From the NCBI GenBank assembly GCA_934047225.1, contig OW203988.1, positions 8,528,229 through 8,592,228 of the forward strand: 64,000 nucleotides of DNA. The letters are read 5' to 3'. The position numbers and the translations under genes are program-made. This DNA comes from Ypsolopha sequella (Eukaryota; Arthropoda; Insecta; Lepidoptera; Ypsolophidae). Positions 54,201 to 64,000 of the stretch are shown here, piece by piece. The notes below the pieces were generated by a model that was not told the origin of the DNA, did no database searches, and was given only the letters and a program-made list of their open reading frames with translations. Numbering within the stretch: position 1 is the stretch's first letter; every line of letters starts with the position of its first letter.

Positions 54201-56712
54201 TTCTTCTTCTTTTGTGGTGTGACAATAAAGCTATATTGTATTGTATTACCCAGAGATTGCTCTCTGGTATTACCGGATGTAAATATGTAATATTACGGAT
54301 TATATAAGGTCAGATTGAGTACCTCATTTTGCATTAATCAGAACTTAACTCATTATTAATTAACTTAATAGCGCGCTTTCAGCAGTGACTGTTACGACCA
54401 CCAAGAATCACGCGCTCGTGAAAAACTGCCTAACTGCCTTAAAGAAAAAAAATCACTTTAGAGTAAAAATTTTAAATGCGGTACCAAGGTACCTACTGTC
54501 AATTTCGTATGGATTATTTCCATTTTATCGGGTGTATGCGAAAGTTGCTTAGTATGATCAGTAGAGCATGTAGTTTTATTTAATCTTAAATGTTAAATCT
54601 TACACCCCAAAAAAGTAACCGTATAAAATTAAAGTTACATTTTCCAGGTAATAGTAGAAGACTGCATGGTTACCATGAAAAAGTTTATAAAGGAAGGCAA
54701 GAAGGTGGACTACATATTTGGCGATCTGACCGACATATCCATCACGGAGTCGACTTGCGGCGAGCTCTGGGAGTTCATGGTTACCATCCTCAACTCTGTC
54801 GTCCACATACTGCGGCCCACCGGGAAGTTCATGACTCATGTAAACGAATATACATATATTAATGAAGTAACGATTACGCCCGCGGTGTGAGGGGAGCGTT
54901 CGGCGGGGTGGGGTGGTGTGACGCGGACATAGCCGCTTTTAACTCCGCGTCGCCCGACGCAACGCTCCACTCGTACCGCTGGCGTTCTAAAATTAATTAA
55001 TGCAATTACATTACATCCTAATTTTAGGAAGTAAGGCGTCTTAAAACACCTAATTATGAAAAAAATCTCTATATTATGTAGGTATAATCACGATAAAAGT
55101 GACGATTCGGTGTAACACGTCTTAAATTATTTGACAGGACTAACCTGGACTTAAAATATACACAAATATTGATGTTGTAATACAGATAACGAAAATTACA
55201 TAGGTTTTATGAGAGGGTGGGGTCATAGAATAATGACGATAGGATAGGGGTCGAAAATCGGCAAAAATCGATGACGTAAGTAATATATGGACAGCCCCTT
55301 ATAAGCCGACGTGCATTACACGTACACTGTACAATACAGAAAATTATGTCTGACTCATTCTTAACTATTACTATTGATTACTATTATTACTCGAAATATC
55401 TTGATGATTTATTTACTAAAGTATTTGCTATGCACAAAAAATCTGTAAAACTGTGTAATGTAAACCTACCGACGACGACGGGTGGTGGTAAATTCTATAA
55501 AAAAAAACAGCCAAGTACGAATCGGACTCGCGCACGATGGGTTCCGTACCATTATCTAAAATAATACAGATCGCGCCAAACTTCTAGTACGCTCGGAAGT
55601 TGCTCTTCCCAAGAACGGCCCATACATTTTGTTCCTGCTGATGCGAATCGCCCCGTGTTTAGAGGGGACTAAAAGTTTGGCGCGATCTGTACTCGTTAAC
55701 TTGTAAAGCCTACTTAGCTGTGATAGTTTTCCTTTTAATTTTGTTATGTATACTACTGCCGTGATTTTTTTCATGTCTCCAAATACAACCGTTTCGCTGA
55801 CACTTAACTCTAACAAAAATTAACACTTTTAAGCTTAATATTTCGCAAACGGAACCCATCCAGAAATGGTTTTCTCACACCCCCAATATTTTTAAATTAC
55901 CTATCCAACGACACCCCACACTAGGGGATAGACGAGAAAAAAAATCATCCCCACTTTACGCGTAGAGAAAAATCTTTTTCAAAATTTTACTGTAGGTTCC
56001 ACTTTATCGGCGTGATAAATATGTATACGCATCCCAAATTACAGCTTTCCAGTACTAATGGTCTTTAAGCTAAGCCGCGGACAGACAGACATACAGACAG
56101 ACGGACATGGCGAAACTACAAGGGTTCCTTGTTGTTGACTACGGAACCCTAAAAAGCACGACGTAATATCCTCGAGAAGGTGTAAAACTCTTTTTCACCG
56201 ACGATTTTGACGTCCCTACGTGATAGAGGCTAAGCATTATAACGTAGATATTAGCAAAATACACTCTTTTAAAGGCATGCAGGTTTACCTTCAGTGTTTT
56301 CTTTCATTGTCAGAAAGTGGCAAGTATACAAATACTATGCACATAAATTCCGAAAAACCTATTGATGCATGCTCAACCGGCAGAAGTCGATCCTGGGTCT
56401 CAAGATAGAGAGCCCAGCTTCCTACCGACTGAGCTCTTTCTCCTGTTATACACCAAACATCTGTAAAACTCTGGTAAACTTTCGACCGACGACGGAAGTA
56501 AATCTTTGATAATAGAAACTAATATGATGGATTATTTCTTGCAGGGCAATCGCGCCAGCTGTCCGAAATCTCTTAAACTGTATGAGCAAGAGCTTAAAAA
56601 ACTGAAGCCAGCGGTGCAGTTCACGAAGAGCAAAGCCTTCGTCCCGTCCTTCCTGGAAGACTGGATCTTCTACCAGATATCCTTCAAGAACACCAACCAG
56701 GGTGATGCTTAA
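48231..56712 (+). CDS. Spermine synthase 3' cassette B (duplicate exons 3-7)
   Basis: Exons 48231-48353, 51232-51318, 53524-53681, 54648-54839 and 56545-56712: lengths 123, 87, 158, 192 and 168, identical to cassette A, with the same phases and intact AG/GT borders and no stop until TAA at 56710. Catalytic motifs remain: SPFQRVQIVHSK, GGGDGALLYELL, LEIDELVM, CGDVLE, FGDLTD. By hand about 29 of 242 residues differ from cassette A, many in exons 3 and 6 (for example DLTDIP to DLTDIS). There is no recognisable exon 1 or 2 in front, so it can only make an enzyme if spliced from the upstream exons or an unseen promoter. It may be an alternative 3' cassette or a young, not yet broken pseudogene. 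Confidence 0.75.
48582..49003. mobile_element. TTAA-flanked MITE, family 1, copy 2
   Basis: 422 bases, ends GGCGCTCTTATCCC and GGGATAAGAGCGCC, TTAA at 48578-48581 and 49004-49007. Related sequence at 40690-40700 lacks it. Confidence 0.9.
50364..50429. repeat. Perfect 19-bp-arm hairpin
   Basis: AAGATATATTTCGGGCCCC and GGGGCCCGAAATATATCTT are exact complements around 28 bases. The arms resemble sequence in the A and B blocks near 34450-34680 and 53772-54005, so it looks like a collapsed MITE. Confidence 0.7.
50487..50749. mobile_element. Foldback MITE CAACGTGTAACAG, copy 2
   Basis: 263 bases, near-complete palindrome, TA on both sides; same family and length as 3196-3458. Confidence 0.8.
51642..52063. 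mobile_element. TTAA-flanked MITE, family 1, copy 3
   Basis: 422 bases, TTAA at 51638-51641 and 52064-52067. Block A reads GACTCTTAAGTCGACTTTTT near 29010 at the corresponding empty site. Nearly identical to copy 2. Confidence 0.9.
52905..53330. mobile_element. TTAA-flanked MITE, family 2, copy 2
   Basis: 426 bases, ends GAGGCTATGCGAATTTT and TTCGCATATCGCC, TTAA at 52901-52904 and 53331-53334. Block A reads TTTTTAAGTTAACATACAG near 30450, the empty site. Confidence 0.9.
55505..56155 (+). repeat. GGGTTCCGTACC-type repeat, block B, with nested hairpin
   Basis: Begins CCAAGTACGAATCGGACTCG, continues GGGTTCCGTACCATTATC, and ends GACTACGGAACCCTAAAAAG. A hairpin at 55566-55692 (CAGATCGCGCCAAACTTCTA mirrored by AAAGTTTGGCGCGATCTG) is inserted. 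Block A keeps only the terminal TTACGGAACCCTAAAAAG at about 38229. Confidence 0.65.
56290..56445 (-). repeat. tRNA-like SINE, block B
   Basis: Counterpart of 38395-38535, with the same box-like sequences on the minus strand. Confidence 0.6.
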
Positions 56713-56897
56713 CAACACCCCTTCACCAAAGAGTACACCATTTGTTCCTCGAACATAGCATACACAACTAATCTTAGTCATATAAATGCAATCGACATGA
56801 GGCTACGTTCAAAACAGAAGCCCAAGTATCGTCCAAATGCAACTGTGTTACATGTTTCCTATAAGTTCAGTTTTTAAGCAAAGAATGAACGTCAATT

Positions 56898-57595
56898 CCC
56901 ATGGCTTAATTTTTAAAAGATTTTCTGAATTAGTCTGAAGCAAATTATTAGAAAGGTGAATGCTCAAAAAAAACCCAGGCCCGGCGCCAATGAAATATAT
57001 CTCATATTGTTAGTATAAATATGTACTGAAATACCACATATTTTTTATCATCGATTTCGATGGCTAAATGTGAGAAATTGCTATTTGTTTAATGGCAGAA
57101 AAGAAACCAAAGCCCAGCGCTAAATATATATTTCAGATTTTAATTATAGTCGTGTAATGAAATACTACATATTTGGCATCCTCGATATCGATAACTAAAT
57201 GTAAGAAATTGCTATTTGTTTAATGGCAGGGGTAATATTGAGGTATCGATTTTGATGATGCCCCCTTTACATTATTTTATCACCCATTACTATGAACAAT
57301 CTGAGATACATTTCGTTTGCGCCGGGCCTGGGTTTTTTCTCCATACTTCGTGAGCATTCTCCTTTATCTAGGACACATTTCTAAACAGCCATTACTCAAG
57401 TGACTTTACACGAGGGCAAATGGAAGTTGCAGCCTTTTCGTAAAAATATTCATCATCATCTTTGATTAACTAAATTAGTCAAAGATCATCATGAGGTTTT
57501 TTAGACCAAAACTTCGAAAATACGGCTTATTAAGCCTAAATCTCGAAATTGTTTTCGAATTAACACACCTTAACATAATTTAATCTATGCCAATT
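56898..57595. mobile_element. 700-bp insertion in cassette B 3' region with nested inverted-repeat element
   Basis: Outer sequence matches 46680-47130. Inside, about 56952-57374 has inverted ends GGTGAATGCTC and GAGCATTCTCC, with CCCAGGCCCGGCGCCAA mirrored by GCGCCGGGCCTGGG. Block A reads GTCAATATAGTATTATTACA near 39025 without it. Confidence 0.75.
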
Positions 57596-57675
57596 TAGTA
57601 TTATTACATTTGTTTCGAAGTTCTTTGTTAGACGCTGTATCAAGATTTTTTGCTTGTTTGAAATGTTTGATGATT

Positions 57676-57681
57676 AATAAA
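57676..57681 (+). terminator. Poly(A) signal of cassette B
   Basis: AATAAA in the sequence duplicated from the cassette A 3' UTR (39110-39115), now nearly 1 kb past the cassette B stop because of the insertion before it. Confidence 0.45.
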
Positions 57682-57810
57682 ACTATTATAAATTTACACT
57701 TTGCCAGTTTTTGTTAATAAAACCCAAAAATATTTGAACCTAATATATTATATTACATGTAAAGATATTATACAAAATAATGGAAATGAAAAATAACACT
57801 TCAACTTCCT

Positions 57811-58812
57811 CTACAATAAAATTATTGATCTTTTTAAGCAGTTTATTTATACAAGATTGAATACTGCACCAATCAGTACGGTGATCGTCTGATACCTTTG
57901 CGAGTTTACAGCGCACCTTTATTCCCAGATGTTCCCTTCTAGACGCTAAAGGGGGCATACAATTCCCACAATTGCCGCCTCTAAGACTATTCTAATCGCC
58001 AAAATTGGCTTATACGTTACTTCCGGGACAACCTCACTGAAGAGGTCTCGTAGATCAAGGCATTTTATTATTTAGTACTTTTTACATGGAAGTTCCTTCG
58101 TGAAAAGGGGGACATGTTCAGAACTTGTACATCACTTCCGTTATGATTTTTTTTAACTGTGTGCGTTAACACAATGCCGACGCACGCACAAATTGAGTGC
58201 GGAATCTGTCTACCTACGGTCAGCAAACTGATCAGACTACTAAAGACGTAAAAATTCAAAACTTAAGTGCACTTAAGGCGTCCAACTATCACTGTGTTCA
58301 GATGAGCACTGACGTGTGAGCGCCACCCATTTAAAGGTGGAAACATTTTGGTGCTGTCATGGTACGATAAGGGCTTATCTTTAGTTTTGAAATCTTTGGG
58401 AATAATAAAAAAATTTAAATAAAATCTTAAGCGAATGCGCCGCCGTCACTGACATATTAAGATATCTATGGCCGCCAATTTACGGTGGCCTGATTGACAC
58501 AACCCGATGCTTTTGCGACTATATTTACACCCGCAAAGATATATGACGAGTAACATGTAGCAAAGCCTTAACACCTCTTCATAAAAAAGTAGACAACAAA
58601 TAATCAAAAAATTATGATGTTGCTGTAAAGTCTAGCTAGAAGCTTAAATAATCCTAGGATTCACTGGTCAATCCGTACACAACTAGCAAACTTTCTATCA
58701 GTTTTGACCAGTAACTCCCAGAATTTAACGCGTTCAGCGGTCTTACAAAACATCACTGTATGATACAAGTATATCCTTACCACTAGAATATTGCCAATGA
58801 AACTAATGTCCT
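57811..58812. other. Intergenic stretch, nothing recognised
   Basis: About 1 kb between the end of block B and the tandem foldback. No conserved coding, RNA or structured repeat was recognised. Confidence 0.4.
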
Positions 58813-59280
58813 GCGGGCCTATTACGTATCTTTAGTTGCCATCTGGACTTGGTGTCTATCATCAAAAACATAGATATACTATCGAATTCCGATTGTCTAA
58901 GGCTATGTTCGCACTTGAAGTGACGACACAGATTGTTAATAGTTCAATACCCACTAAAGGCAATTTTGTAATTTCAGTTTTTATCTATGTTTTGGATGAT
59001 AGGCACCTCGTTCAGTTGGCAACTAAAGATACAGAATAGGGGGGCTGCGGGCCTATTGTGTATCTCTAGTTGCCTTCTGGACTGGGTGTCTATCATCAAA
59101 AACATAGACATACTATCGAATTCCGATGTCCTAAGGATATTTTGGCACTTGAAGTGACGACACAGATTGTTAATAGTTCAATACCCACTAAAGGCAATTA
59201 TGAAATTTCAGTTTTTAGCTATGTTTTTGATGATAGGCACCTCGTGCAGTTGGCAACTAAAGATACAGAATACAGGGGCT
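58813..59280. repeat. Tandem pair of 234-bp foldback units
   Basis: Units start at 58813 and 59047 (GCGGGCCTATT). Each unit is itself an inverted repeat: TCTTTAGTTGCCATCTGGAC at one side, CAGTTGGCAACTAAAGATAC at the other, with GTCTATCATCAAAAACATAG mirrored inside. Confidence 0.85.
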
Positions 59281-59350
59281 GGTCATTCTAGTGGATAGGT
59301 GTTACAATATAAAAATTGGTGATTTAAGCGCTATTTACACAGAGGAGCGA

Positions 59351-62300
59351 CTATTCCGCTTGCCGTAATCTGGCAAGTCGCTGTGTGAGTTCATCTTGCT
59401 CTTGTGAGACGACAGTGGAGGCCCCAACTGAGGTGCTCGGGATGCCAGAAGGTAGTTCCATGTTAAGCTCCAGGCTGGAAAAAGAAGAATTAGGGTTTTA
59501 AAAGGTGCTAAAACGTAGTCAATTTATATATTTTGAGAATCTCTGATACCCTGTTTGGTCAAGTGGTTTAAACATCTGTATCACTTATTATTTTCTATTA
59601 ATTTTAGCGGGTTTTTCCTCGAGGACCCCGATCCTTTAGGCCCCCGTCCTTTAGGACCCCGATCCTTGAGAACCCCGATAAATTTGAAAAAATGCCACTG
59701 TCGCTTAAAGTATAATCGCCAACAAAAGTGTTAAACTAACAAAATGAATAATCAGCAGTTGCTAATAAAGTGGCTCTTATTTCAGCGCCTTTAGGTCCAT
59801 AATGCAGCTTTTAAATCACGCGTACTTTTTACTTTATTTAACTAGTTAGTGGCCAGGTAGAATTTTTAACAATGGTTCCACTTTTCTGGGTCGTCATTAG
59901 TATTTCTAGGGATCTAAAATATGGAATAACATAAAATTATATCAGCTTAACTCTAAACTAGTTTGCATTAACCAAACTAACACATTATTTAATTAATGTA
60001 CTTTGAAGCACTTTTTGTATCGATGGTACACCAGCATGATAATAGCAAAATTAAACAAAAAAAAGATAATCAAATTTATCGGGGTTCTCAAGGACCGGGG
60101 TCCTAAAGGACGGGTGTCTCGAGGACTGGGGTCCTCAAGTATGAACCCATTTTAGCATGTTATAAATATTTGTTTGAGGCAAAAAACATGTAAGTAGTTT
60201 TTTTTTTGTCTCATTAACTTGTTTCGAGCTTTGGTACCTGAGTGTGGATCACTTTGTGGAATATCGTAGTTAAGGCCCTCAATTTTCAAGCTTGCTTAGT
60301 TTAAGGGTCATAGGTAATCTGCTCTGAATGTTAACCTAACTTGTAAATAAAGTATTTTTTCATTTTTAGGGTTCCGTAGCCAAAGAGTAACCAACGGGAT
60401 CCTATTACTAAGACTCCGCTGTCCGTCTGTCTGTCTGTCACCAGGCTGTATCTCATGAACCGTAATAGTTAAACAGTTTAAATTTTCACAGATGGTGTAT
60501 TTCTGTTGCCACTATAACAACAAATACTAAAAAACAGAATAAAATAAATATTTAAAGGGGCTCCCATATAACAGACATGTTTTTTTGCCGTTTTTATAGA
60601 TAATGGTACGGAACCCTTCGTGCGCGAGTCCGACTTGCACTTAGCCGGTTTTTTCACTAATCCAGAGGTTACGGGTTAAAATATCGTAGGGGCACATTTG
60701 TGTTCAGCCTGCATGCTGCCGAAGTCATGTTAAGGTGTGAGTCTTAGTTTGTGCGTGAATTACAGCGCTAATTATCACCACCCATCACACCGGGACACAA
60801 TAACTAATAATCGCCGGCAAAACATGGGTGTAAGAGTTTGGACTGTGAGTTGAATTTCAATCGGCCAAGCAGTAAAAATTTTTTTGGTCACGTCAGGTCA
60901 ATGTCGCTGAGGCAGAAAATTCCATTTCAGAATATTGCTTCAAGAAACCACATTTATAATAAAGATTTAATGAAATTTGTATATTAAGCACTAACCCAGC
61001 TTCATCGGCCACTTGCTGCAGCAAGTTATCAACATCACCCTGAGGCACAGAAGTTGTGGTTGTTTGTGACATGGCATTCTCCATGTATGAGGACTGGACG
61101 TCGAGATCTTCAAACTGACTCTCAAATTTGTCCATCAGTGTTGATATCTTTTCCAAGTTCATTGATTTCATTGCTGCATCCATTGCCTTTACTACTCCCG
61201 CCATTGAATTTGTGACCTAGAAGATGCAGATATGAGTCATTGCTGGAATATAACATCATTTGGGGAAATACTGTATCTATATGAGACTACTCAAAAAACT
61301 TTTAAAACCTCTTAGCCACTAGATTTGGAAAACTGCCAAAAGCAAACCAAATGTTTTCATAATTTTTTATCTATTTCTCAAAGTTTTGGATTTTATTTAA
61401 CTATAAATCTAGATTTTCAAATTAATTATGATATATTTGAAAATATTAAAAAACAAAGAGCTTTTTATTTAATCTAGATGTAGACTAGGCAGAGGGATGT
61501 GCGGATACTAACTAGTCCTAGAATTTAATATACCTTTCTAGTTGTTAAAGCAGTCTGGACTCTGCTTGATACAGCATCGACTCTTGCTGACATTCTCAGA
61601 TAATTCAGAGCTTGATTTTTCTGTCGTATTGCATTCTCAGCATGTATTCTAGCTCCCTCCATATTTCCTTTCTGTATTGCCTTCTTCGCTTTCTCTTTTT
61701 CTAGCTTTTCTTCTTTTTCACATTTTTTGGAGTTTCTTTCCAACTCCTTAACGGCAAATTTTAAATTAAATAGATGTTCTGGTTATGTGTTAAGGAAATA
61801 TGTCCAAATGTCATGCATGACTGATCCATCAAATACTCATTACCCTCATTACTGACAATTTATACAAATTAAAATACAATATAATAAATTAATAACAGCA
61901 ATAATTAAAGTAGATAAGAAATGTGCTTGTAATTAGAAGAATTGATTAGAATTGATTGAGAATTTATTGCATAACTTGCAGAAGGTAATATGATCCTTGT
62001 TTTCCTTACACCAATATACAAGGTGACTTTTTGATTATCGTCCAAATTCATACTGGAGGCCTGATAGCTGATCAGTATCTTGGATCAGTAACAATTTTTG
62101 TGAAATTCGTAATATGAAATTTCGGCTTCCCATAGAAATTCAGTTCCAGTCCCAGGTGAATCACTATGGGGAGTCGAAATTTCATTTTACGAATTTCACC
62201 AAAATTGTTATTGATCCATGATACTGATCACTTACCAAGCCACCAGTATGAATTTGGACGATGATCAAAAAGTCACCATGTATAAATAATGAGTTGCATG

Positions 62301-63654
62301 ATGTGCTTCTAGCAACCGTCAGCAGTTTTAAGCAGATAACCCTGGAAGTGTGTTTTTTGGTACTAGCAAATGCCTTTTACAGCAATTCAAATTGCTTTAA
62401 TGATTAGGTTTTTAGAAACTCTAAAGCATGTTTTCGGTTGTAATGTGATGCAATCAAAATGTAATGCATAAAATGACATTATTAAATAGAATTGTCATAC
62501 AAGGCAATTATATTACATACACTTTACACATACAATTTTATTATTAAAAGATTAGTAGTTTAGATTAATAATAACTATAAAAACGGCTAATCACAATTAC
62601 ATTAGTCAGGAGATATCTGACTAACATAATCGTGATAATAGTAGCCTGGGTCCCGCAGGCATTAAAGGTAACAAAAAGCAGACAAATTAGCTAGAAAAGG
62701 TGCAGAGGACAGGTTCATAGGACCTGATCCTAGGCTTCCTATTCCTGCAAACGTCACTAGCAAGGTAATAAGCCGCCTGGCTTCAGAAGAATAAGCAGAT
62801 GTATGGAGTAACATCGAGGGCGAAAGATGTTTCTCTCGACTAAAGTCTACAAAAAAGTAAGATATATTCTTAACCTAGGCAGAGTCAACCTAGGTACGTT
62901 GGTAGGTATTCTAAATGGCCACTGCGGGCTGAACAAACATCTGTCAACAGGAGGATCCCTCGTGTCCGCACTGCGGGGAGGAGGAAAAGAGTAAGCATTA
63001 CTTGGCGATGACCACATCAAGGAGGAAGCTCTCAAGTATCTTGAGTACTCAGACATACATAGATTTATTAAAAGAAACAGAAGATTTGAGGAGGGAACAC
63101 CCTTAGGACATTGGGATACCAAAGCTCTAAGCTATGGGAATTGGATGGAATAGCTCCAAATAGAGAGCCGATCATCATCAACATAATCGTGGATCATGAT
63201 CATCATCAACGTAATCAGTGTAAAACAATTTAACATACTTGAAAGGATTAAACTTAATTTAAGCATTCTGTCTTTTTCTGAACAGACAAAGGCAGAACGC
63301 TTAAAATAAGGTTAGTCTTGTCAAACGAGTCAAGTCGTTTTACACCAAATCAATATTAGTAGGCATTTTTATAGTTATTAGTAAGGAAAACAATTATTAT
63401 GTGCGTTTTATTTGCACTGAGATCCTTTGTTATCCCCATAACTTTTACGGGATAAACTACAAAAAAGCATATCTTGACCTTGCACAGAAGTCTTGATTGT
63501 TGCTTCACAAGGGCTGTTATTAAAAGTTATAACTTCAGTATAATGCACGTACTGTACTTGCTTTTTTATACTATTTCTTCCACGTACTAATTATGTACTG
63601 AAGTGAGATATTAATAAGTTTGAAAAGGATACTTTCCATCGCAGACGAAGACAT
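59351..63654 (-). CDS. Chmp1: CHMP1 (ESCRT-III charged multivesicular body protein 1)
   Basis: Complete in four exons: 63654-63633, 61778-61534, 61216-60996 and 59474-59351, totalling 612 bases, 203 residues plus stop, the length of the fly protein. ESCRT-III subunits polymerise on endosomal membranes to bud vesicles; CHMP1 recruits VPS4 through its C-terminal helix. Visible are the basic N-terminal helices ([40 protein letters not shown]), [33 protein letters not shown] and the C-terminal MIT-interacting motif [12 protein letters not shown]. The first coding exon is only 22 bases (MSSSAME); an in-frame ATG four codons upstream is possible, but the chosen one matches the family. Introns carry a TIR element, a dispersed repeat and a MITE. 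The gene converges on the Sms duplicate. Confidence 0.95.
59609..60148. mobile_element. 540-bp element with CGAGGACCCC repeat arms and 8-bp target duplication
   Basis: ATTTTAGC flanks it exactly (59601-59608 and 60149-60156). Ends GGGTTTTTCCTCGAGGACC and its imperfect complement ending AACCC. Each arm of about 75 bases holds several near-identical units such as AGGACCCCGATCCTTTAGG. The centre is AT-rich and noncoding. The 8-base duplication suggests hAT or MULE mobilisation, but the termini fit neither clearly. It lies in a CHMP1 intron. Confidence 0.85.
60368..60648 (-). repeat. GGGTTCCGTACC-type dispersed repeat, reversed copy
   Basis: Begins TTAGGGTTCCGTAGCCAAAG, passes TCCGTCTGTCTGTCTGTCAC, and ends GTACGGAACCCTTCGTGCGC with GAGTCCGACTTGCAC. 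Inverted relative to 3998-4245. In a CHMP1 intron. Confidence 0.75.
62019..62280. mobile_element. 262-bp foldback MITE, family GTCCAAATTCATAC, copy 2
   Basis: Starts CAAGGTGACTTTTTGATTAT and ends ATGATCAAAAAGTCACCATG, TA on both sides. In CHMP1 intron 1. Confidence 0.8.
62860..63165 (+). mobile_element. Non-LTR retrotransposon ORF2 3' fragment, frameshifted
   Basis: One frame reads [20 protein letters not shown]; after a frameshift the next reads [18 protein letters not shown] and continues to a stop. This is the C-terminal region after the RNase H domain (the GH.. segment and the CPHCGEEE cysteine motif) of a Jockey/I-type element. Dead fragment in CHMP1 intron 1, antisense to the gene. Confidence 0.65.
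63214..63356. mobile_element. Hairpin MITE, GATTCGGTGTAACACGTC family, copy 4
   Basis: TAATCAGTGTAAAACAATTT and TCGTTTTACACCAAATCAAT form the arms; TTAAGCATTCTGTCTTTTTC mirrors GGCAGAACGCTTAAAAT. Confidence 0.65.
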
Positions 63655-64000
63655 CTCGTTACCCATTGAGAATAGTATAAAAATAAAGATGGATAGGTAG
63701 AATGATCCACGGTATTTATAATTCTTGTAGTTAAATCTGTAAATTGTTAAGAAAATATAGGAAATCACTTCAAGAATTTAATAATTTGCATGACTCATTT
63801 ATTTGTCATAATATTAAAAAAATTCAATTTATTTGACAGTTTTACAGTGCGTTCCGAGTCACGACATTGAATACCGTGTGCTCTGTCATGTCATCTGTGT
63901 TGAGTACGGTCATCATCACACAGAACTTTCTGTGGGTCATCAGATCTCAAATTAGGGTACGGTCCTCAAATCACAATTAACTACTATTTTCTACTATAAA
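63655..64000. other. Upstream of CHMP1, promoter not identified
   Basis: Should contain the CHMP1 5' UTR and promoter, but no convincing core promoter element stands out and no other gene is recognised. Confidence 0.35.

Larger units (their letters stand above)
47822..57810 (+). repeat. Segmental duplication, block B (Sms exons 3-7)
   Basis: Collinear with block A (25830-39239) from about TTATAAATGAAAGCTTTTAA at the left to TATTATACAAAATAATGGAA at the right. Private insertions include MITEs at 48582, 50487, 51642 and 52905, and a 700-base insert at 56898-57595. A poly(A) signal is kept at 57676-57681. Confidence 0.9.

Noticed and set aside
54600..54862. Plus and minus small frames around exon 6B as separate genes
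   Set aside because: They overlap the true exon 6B frame, which matches spermine synthase throughout.
62847..63122. Minus-strand 91-codon frame
   Set aside because: Antisense to the retrotransposon ORF2 fragment on the plus strand; no motif of its own.

Overview
This window looks like a piece of an AT-rich, intron-rich, transposon-dense insect nuclear genome, most likely a moth or butterfly. The reasons are: insect-type versions of four conserved genes, split by introns with canonical GT/AG sites; many short repeats of kinds common in Lepidoptera (GGGTTCCGTACC repeats, tRNA-derived SINE pieces, TA- and TTAA-flanked MITEs); and no sign of bacterial gene organisation. Species cannot be named from sequence alone.

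Layout: (1) about 1.6-13.3 kb, plus strand: six exons of an RPGR orthologue (RCC1-repeat propeller, acidic tail, C-terminal CTIL prenylation box). Its first exon lies off the left edge or was not recognised. A large intron carries a complete 2.66-kb MULE DNA transposon with an intact transposase. (2) 14.2-17.7 kb, minus strand: the whole eIF4E gene in four exons, with a dead Tc1-like transposase in an intron. (3) 20.5-38.8 kb, plus strand: a spermine synthase gene. Exon 2 exists as two versions (2a, 2b) of equal phase, exactly one of which must be used to keep the frame open. (4) 39.2-57.8 kb: a second, diverged tandem copy of the 3' part of the same gene. Exons 3-7 all keep the same length, phase and splice sites and have no stop codon, but there is no recognisable exon 1 or 2. 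Between the two copies sits a minus-strand non-LTR retrotransposon with a 999-codon open ORF2. (5) 59.4-63.7 kb, minus strand: the whole ESCRT-III gene CHMP1 in four exons, including a 22-base first coding exon.

The genes are unrelated housekeeping or ciliary functions, with no operon logic. RPGR and eIF4E converge; eIF4E and spermine synthase diverge across about 2.8 kb; spermine synthase and CHMP1 converge. Most remaining sequence is small DNA transposons, many with terminal inverted repeats and target duplications readable by eye. Because the two spermine synthase blocks are paralogous, several insertions present in one block have a visible empty site in the other, which orders them after the duplication.

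The most interesting unit is the spermine synthase locus: two mutually exclusive candidate exons 2 plus two candidate 3' catalytic cassettes could in principle give up to four proteins. Whether exon 2b and cassette B are expressed cannot be told from the sequence; a hand count of differences between the cassettes suggests relaxed or changed selection.
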